A DNA stretch of 64,000 nucleotides, from contig NC_049982.1 of NCBI RefSeq assembly GCF_000003815.2, positions 31,902,560-31,966,559 on the forward strand, given 5' to 3'. A program made the position numbers and the translations under genes. Each line of letters opens with the position of its first letter. The first letter of the stretch is position 1. Source of the DNA: Branchiostoma floridae. Its lineage: Eukaryota; Chordata; Leptocardii; Amphioxiformes; Branchiostomatidae. Below, piece after piece: positions 60,412-64,000 of the stretch. The notes under the pieces are model-generated. The model searched no databases. It saw only the letters and a list, made by a program, of their open reading frames with translations, and had not been told where the DNA came from.

Positions 60412-60560
60412 CTGGTCCATTGAAAGACCAACCCCGACCGCCTCCTCTACCAAAGCTGACAGCCTTGGGCAGTCAGGGTTGGTCTTCATTAGACCTCTTG
60501 TCCACAGCTCTCTGAGCTTTTTCCACTGCTTGTCTGTAATCATGATGATCGCTGAGTCTA
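60412..60560 (-). other. Candidate coding exon with homeodomain-like helix-turn-helix
   Basis: Minus strand: acceptor TTTGCCTCTAG, 149 bases, donor CAG/GTAAAG. The only open frame begins with two bases of a split codon and reads DSAIIMITDKQWKKLRELW, then NPDCPRLSALVEEAVGVGLS, ending MDQ. The pattern (Q..KL..LW ... P....L..LVEEAVGLS.DQ) resembles helices 1 and 2 and the turn of a homeodomain, with the donor at the place where many homeobox genes have an intron. Helix 3 (VKxW) is not found downstream. An in-frame ATG lies at 60543. Family assignment is tentative. Confidence 0.55.
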
Positions 60561-60664
60561 CTAGAGGCAAAAATAGAAGGTTCACACCACATTAAGACGC
60601 ATAAAAATTCCTGTGTTTGAAATATTTCTATCAATGTCACAGAAAATAACAATTGACTATCGCT

Positions 60665-61572
60665 AGGTCTCCGTTATCCTTAAGGTAACCTATATCTGTA
60701 TGTTGTATTTAGAAACAGGGTATTTCGGGATATCAAATAGAAGTATGGTGGTTTATAATAATCTCAAAATATTGCAGTTTGAAGCCACCGTCCATTGACA
60801 TGATATCCCCTAATAACCTGTTTCTAAACACCCCNNNNNNNNNNNNNNNNNNNNNNNNNNNNNNNNNNNNNNNNNNNNNNNNNNNNNNNNNNNNNNNNNN
60901 NNNNNNNNNNNNNNNNNNNNNNNNNNNNNNNNNNTCCAAACCTGAAGAGAGAGCTATAAGGATTCATAATGACGATTAGCGTGGTAAGACCGCAATTTAT
61001 AGGATTTACGTATCCGGATTCGCTTTTGGATGTGACGTCAAACTTAACTCTTAAGTAGCGTTTGCTTTGGTGTAGCATGGTAAGGATAAGGCAACGAGCT
61101 GCGTCGTTGGTGTTCCCACCTAGCAGGTACGAACACCTGTTCTAAAGAACATTCTAGAACTGTCAGTTAAGAATAAAGATCATTTGAAAGTTTTCTAGTA
61201 CGGCGTTAAGACGTGCACTTGTAGCCGTGCAAACACTCCGTTATTTTATTTTGGTTTCATTTCCTTATTTCAAGTGCACGACGCAGGTCGTTGCCTCACC
61301 CTTACCATGCTACACCAAAGCAAACGCTACCTAAGAGTTACGTTTGACGTCACCAAGCAGAATCAGATGGTGTAAATAGGATATATCTGAATCAGATTTT
61401 AGACACGAATAATATTTATTAATCATATCCGGATTCAAGTAACCCCGGTATGAAGGCAAATGGATATATCCGGATTTACGTTGTATCCGGATACGCGAAT
61501 CCTAGTATGATCGGGGCCTAAATACAACAAATATAGGTTTCCCTACGGATAAAGGTAATGTAGCGTTACATT
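60665..61572. mobile_element. TIR element, CACCTTTATCCG family, copy 3, with nested sequence and gap
   Basis: Left AAGGTAACCTATATCTGTAT; right ATATAGGTTTCCCTACGGAT and AAAGGTAATGTAGCGTTA, inverted. The interior (60,940-61,510) contains an inverted pair, GACGTCAAACTTAACTCTTA near 61,032 and TAAGAGTTACGTTTGACGTC near 61,332, with CATATCCGGAT/ATCCGGATACG words, so a second element of about 500 bases is nested here. Confidence 0.6.
60835..60934. other. Assembly gap, exactly 100 N
   Basis: A 100-base N run, the usual placeholder for unknown size. It lies within a CACCTTTATCCG-family TIR element. Confidence 1.
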
Positions 61573-61715
61573 ATAAAACACAAATGATACGAAGACAAAG
61601 TTGGAAAAGTTGTAACGGTCTAGTCAATGAGGGTGCGGACTCACGATGCTCTTTAGACGGATGGGTTCATTGATAAAACAGTACAATACTACAAGTAAAG
61701 CCAAATGCGACTTAC

Positions 61716-61860
61716 CTCTGAGATCGGGGTTCTCTAAATAACTTTCAAAGTCTAAACCGACCGGTTCTCGAATGTAATTCTAGAACGCCATTCGATATTC
61801 CACTTCCACCCGGCCACGCACGGATCACGTGCTCACAATCCCTCGTGGCCGGTACGGTGC
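61716..61860 (-). promoter_or_regulatory. Candidate first (5' UTR) exon and promoter, minus strand
   Basis: CTCAGAG/GTAAGT is a strong donor at 61,716/61,715. Upstream sequence is GC-rich (GGTGGAAGTGG, GGCCACGAGGG) and carries a CACGTG E-box at about 61,828. A TTCTAG acceptor-like site before AATTACATTCGAG would alternatively make a small coding exon. This is a plausible promoter for RCC1 or the upstream exon chain. Confidence 0.4.
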
Positions 61861-61876
61861 TGTTTACTTTCTAAAT

Positions 61877-62220
<344 letters not shown>

Positions 62221-62665
62221 AAATGACTGAACTACATCTAGCTTAAAATAAATGGCTACTATAAACTACTAAAGTGGTATCGAGTATTATCGGGATGAGT
62301 AGTACAGAGCAATTTTATTCAAGTTGTGCAAAACTATGAAATAATGTATACATAACTAAGAGATAATGGATGCATAACTAGGAGATAACTTATGCACAAC
62401 TTTTAGGAGTTGTAGTTCCACAGTGGACTTCATGTCATTTCTCTTTACATTCAAGGGAAAAAGCTATAGTCTACGAGATATACGAGAGTCTACGAGTGGT
62501 ATACTACGATTGTCCAGTACGACAGTTTCAACGGTTATGATAAACGCACGCCCTCCGAATCATGCACATGGACAAGATTGCCAATTTCAGTATGTACCGT
62601 ATCTAAAAGACTCACAAAGCGCATAAAATGTTCAATGTTTATGTAACATTAACCATTCTACTTAC

Positions 62666-62750
62666 AGTTGAGGCGCGCTGATGGACGGAATGAGGTGTTC
62701 AAAGTGAAGACGTTCAAATCGAACGCATTCGACACGTTCCAAAAGGAGCA
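62666..62750 (-). other. Possible exon or repeat piece
   Basis: Minus strand: donor CAACT/GTAAGT at 62,666. With an acceptor at TTGAG (62,751) one frame reads LLLERVECVRFERLHFEHLI. On the plus strand the same DNA has an equally good acceptor (CTACTTACAG at 62,655-62,666) and an open frame LRRADGRNEVFKVKTFKSNA, so strand and status are undecided. Confidence 0.3.
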
Positions 62751-62764
62751 CTCAAGTTTCTACG

Positions 62765-63834
62765 TTAAGCCCCGGTCACAAAGCGCGTACGATTCCTTGC
62801 GATGGACTATTCCGCATATTACATACGATGAGCGCAGTACATCGCAAGAAAATCGTAAGCATCGCAAGCCATCGCAACGCATCGGATGGTGTTCAAAATT
62901 TTTCCAGCGTCGCACGATTTTTCACTTGTGTCTCTTCTGTAAAGCCGTCTGACCGCTTTTGTGCTTCTTTAACCAACAAACATGTGGACGTAGCTGTTAA
63001 ATACCTCCCTATAATATCTTTAACTGTAAAAATAAATTAAAAAAGACCATGACAACAAGAGTATTACAAGCAAAAGTTCAAATCAAGCGTGAGTACTGGT
63101 ATGGTTATCTCGGCCTGCTTGCCGGCTCTACGTGTCAGGCTCTTTCGAGGATCGTATCATGATATGCTATCAACAAAAAGATGCCATCATACAAAAATCA
63201 AATGATAAGCATTATATCATATATATTTCCGACTCATAGAGCCTGCCTTTATGTTCGAGTTGTCCCCATGGTTATTACGATTATGGTAAACTGACCCAAG
63301 ACCGACGAGAGCTGAGATTTGATCTAATTATAAACTCACGTGCATGAAGCGATCAAACAATTGTCTGCATCACCTGTGCGTGACGCGCTGTTCTCTGGTT
63401 GCGACTGTGGCAGTTGCGACTGATATATTTCCCCTTTTCGTCAATATCGACAATATCAGGTAAAACTGAAACCATCACAACATACTAAAAAATCATAAAT
63501 CTATAACCTCATCAGTAGACAAAAATTGCCGTAATGAACTCTGCTATGGGGGCAAATAAAACCTTACGACGATAGCGAAATTTTGAACATGTTCAAATCC
63601 ATTTCAGCTCTATTTTTCGCCATACGACGCTCCCCGATTTACTATGATCCACTGCGATTGGCGCAGGCACGCTCTTATGACCTCATCGTACGATGCACTA
63701 CGCGCTTTGTGACCACGGCTTTATATACTTAAACCATTGCTTCCGATTTTCTTCCGACTTACGTCGCACTGCGCTTATCCTGCGCATCGGAAGGAATCGC
63801 AAGGAATCGTACGCGTTTTGTGACCGGGGCTTTA
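62765..63834. mobile_element. Harbinger-type MITE, 1,064 bp, TTA target duplication
   Basis: TTA at 62765-62767 and 63832-63834 flanks 62768-63831. The ends are AGCCCCGGTCACAAAGCGCG and its inverted copy (one mismatch), about 36 bases each. A further inverted end (GCGCTTTGTGACCACGGCT, 63,702-63,720) inside the right part shows a nested or rearranged relative. No transposase ORF. Confidence 0.85.
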
Positions 63835-63843
63835 CTAGAACAC

Positions 63844-63928
63844 CTGTTCCCACGTAGTCTCCTTCACCGGCGTCTCTGGTGGCCTTGGCGTAGGTCTTTT
63901 TAACGGGGTTGGGGGTGGAAAATGCCAT
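63844..63928 (-). other. Candidate first coding exon of a minus-strand gene
   Basis: ATG at 63928-63926 opens MAFSTPNPVKKTYAKATRDA, then GEGDYVGT, ending in phase 1 at AACAG/GTGTTC. Composition is protein-like and differs from the flanking MITE, which begins 10 bases beyond. Its phase matches exon 60412-60560 directly. No family recognised. Confidence 0.45.
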
Positions 63929-64000
63929 TATTAATGGAGCATACGCTGGGAAAGGAAAATATGCCGGGAAATGAAAAATGCCCGAAAATGAATATATACT

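Overview
The window is eukaryotic nuclear DNA: genes are split into short exons with GT-AG introns, and most of the space between them is transposable-element debris. The gene set and the TE mix (a CR1/L2-like LINE with a 2A-like motif, a Penelope-like element with a GIY-YIG domain, tRNA-derived SINEs, TTA-target Harbinger-type MITEs) fit an invertebrate deuterostome best, most likely an amphioxus (Branchiostoma). That species call is inference, not proof.

Layout. 1-2,400: CR1/L2-type LINE on the minus strand with endonuclease and reverse transcriptase (RT), entering from the left edge. 3,694-18,340: allantoicase gene (ALLC, minus, 12 exons found, last exon not in the window), whose introns hold a SINE, several TIR elements and a Penelope-like element bounded by a 13-bp duplication. 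18,545-20,437: a 1.9-kb TIR element between ALLC and the next gene. 20,904-25,652: HPDL (4-hydroxyphenylpyruvate dioxygenase-like, plus, 5 exons), head-to-head with ALLC. 27,716-29,452: BTB-BACK-Kelch gene with one coding exon (minus), with a probable 5' UTR exon at 31,242. 34,914-38,050: galactose-3-O-sulfotransferase family gene (plus, 3 coding exons). 39,085-40,331 and 41,085-41,650: two minisatellites, the second touching the RCC1 stop codon. 41,646-52,851: RCC1, the chromatin Ran exchange factor (minus, 8 exons), with an apparent single-base frameshift at the start of exon 4. 52,900-63,900: nested TE insertions plus a chain of candidate minus-strand exons that remain open and phase-compatible into RCC1. 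Two runs of N (46,687-47,616; 60,835-60,934) both lie inside repeats.

The genes are not one pathway. ALLC acts in uricolysis (allantoate to ureidoglycolate and urea). HPDL belongs to the extradiol dioxygenase family linked to 4-hydroxyphenylpyruvate/4-hydroxymandelate metabolism in mitochondria. The Kelch protein is a likely CUL3 adaptor, the sulfotransferase works in the Golgi, and RCC1 sets the nuclear Ran-GTP gradient. What ties the window together is its transposon record: several insertions can be ordered in time from interrupted repeats and target-site duplications.

I found no prokaryote-type system, CRISPR array or defence island. The most unusual leads are (i) the upstream exon chain that could give RCC1 an N-terminal extension with a homeodomain-like helix-turn-helix, (ii) a 1.8-kb element with two identical 461-bp direct repeats and no evident coding capacity, and (iii) the nested insertions inside one broken LINE. 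All coordinates and translations were worked out by eye.
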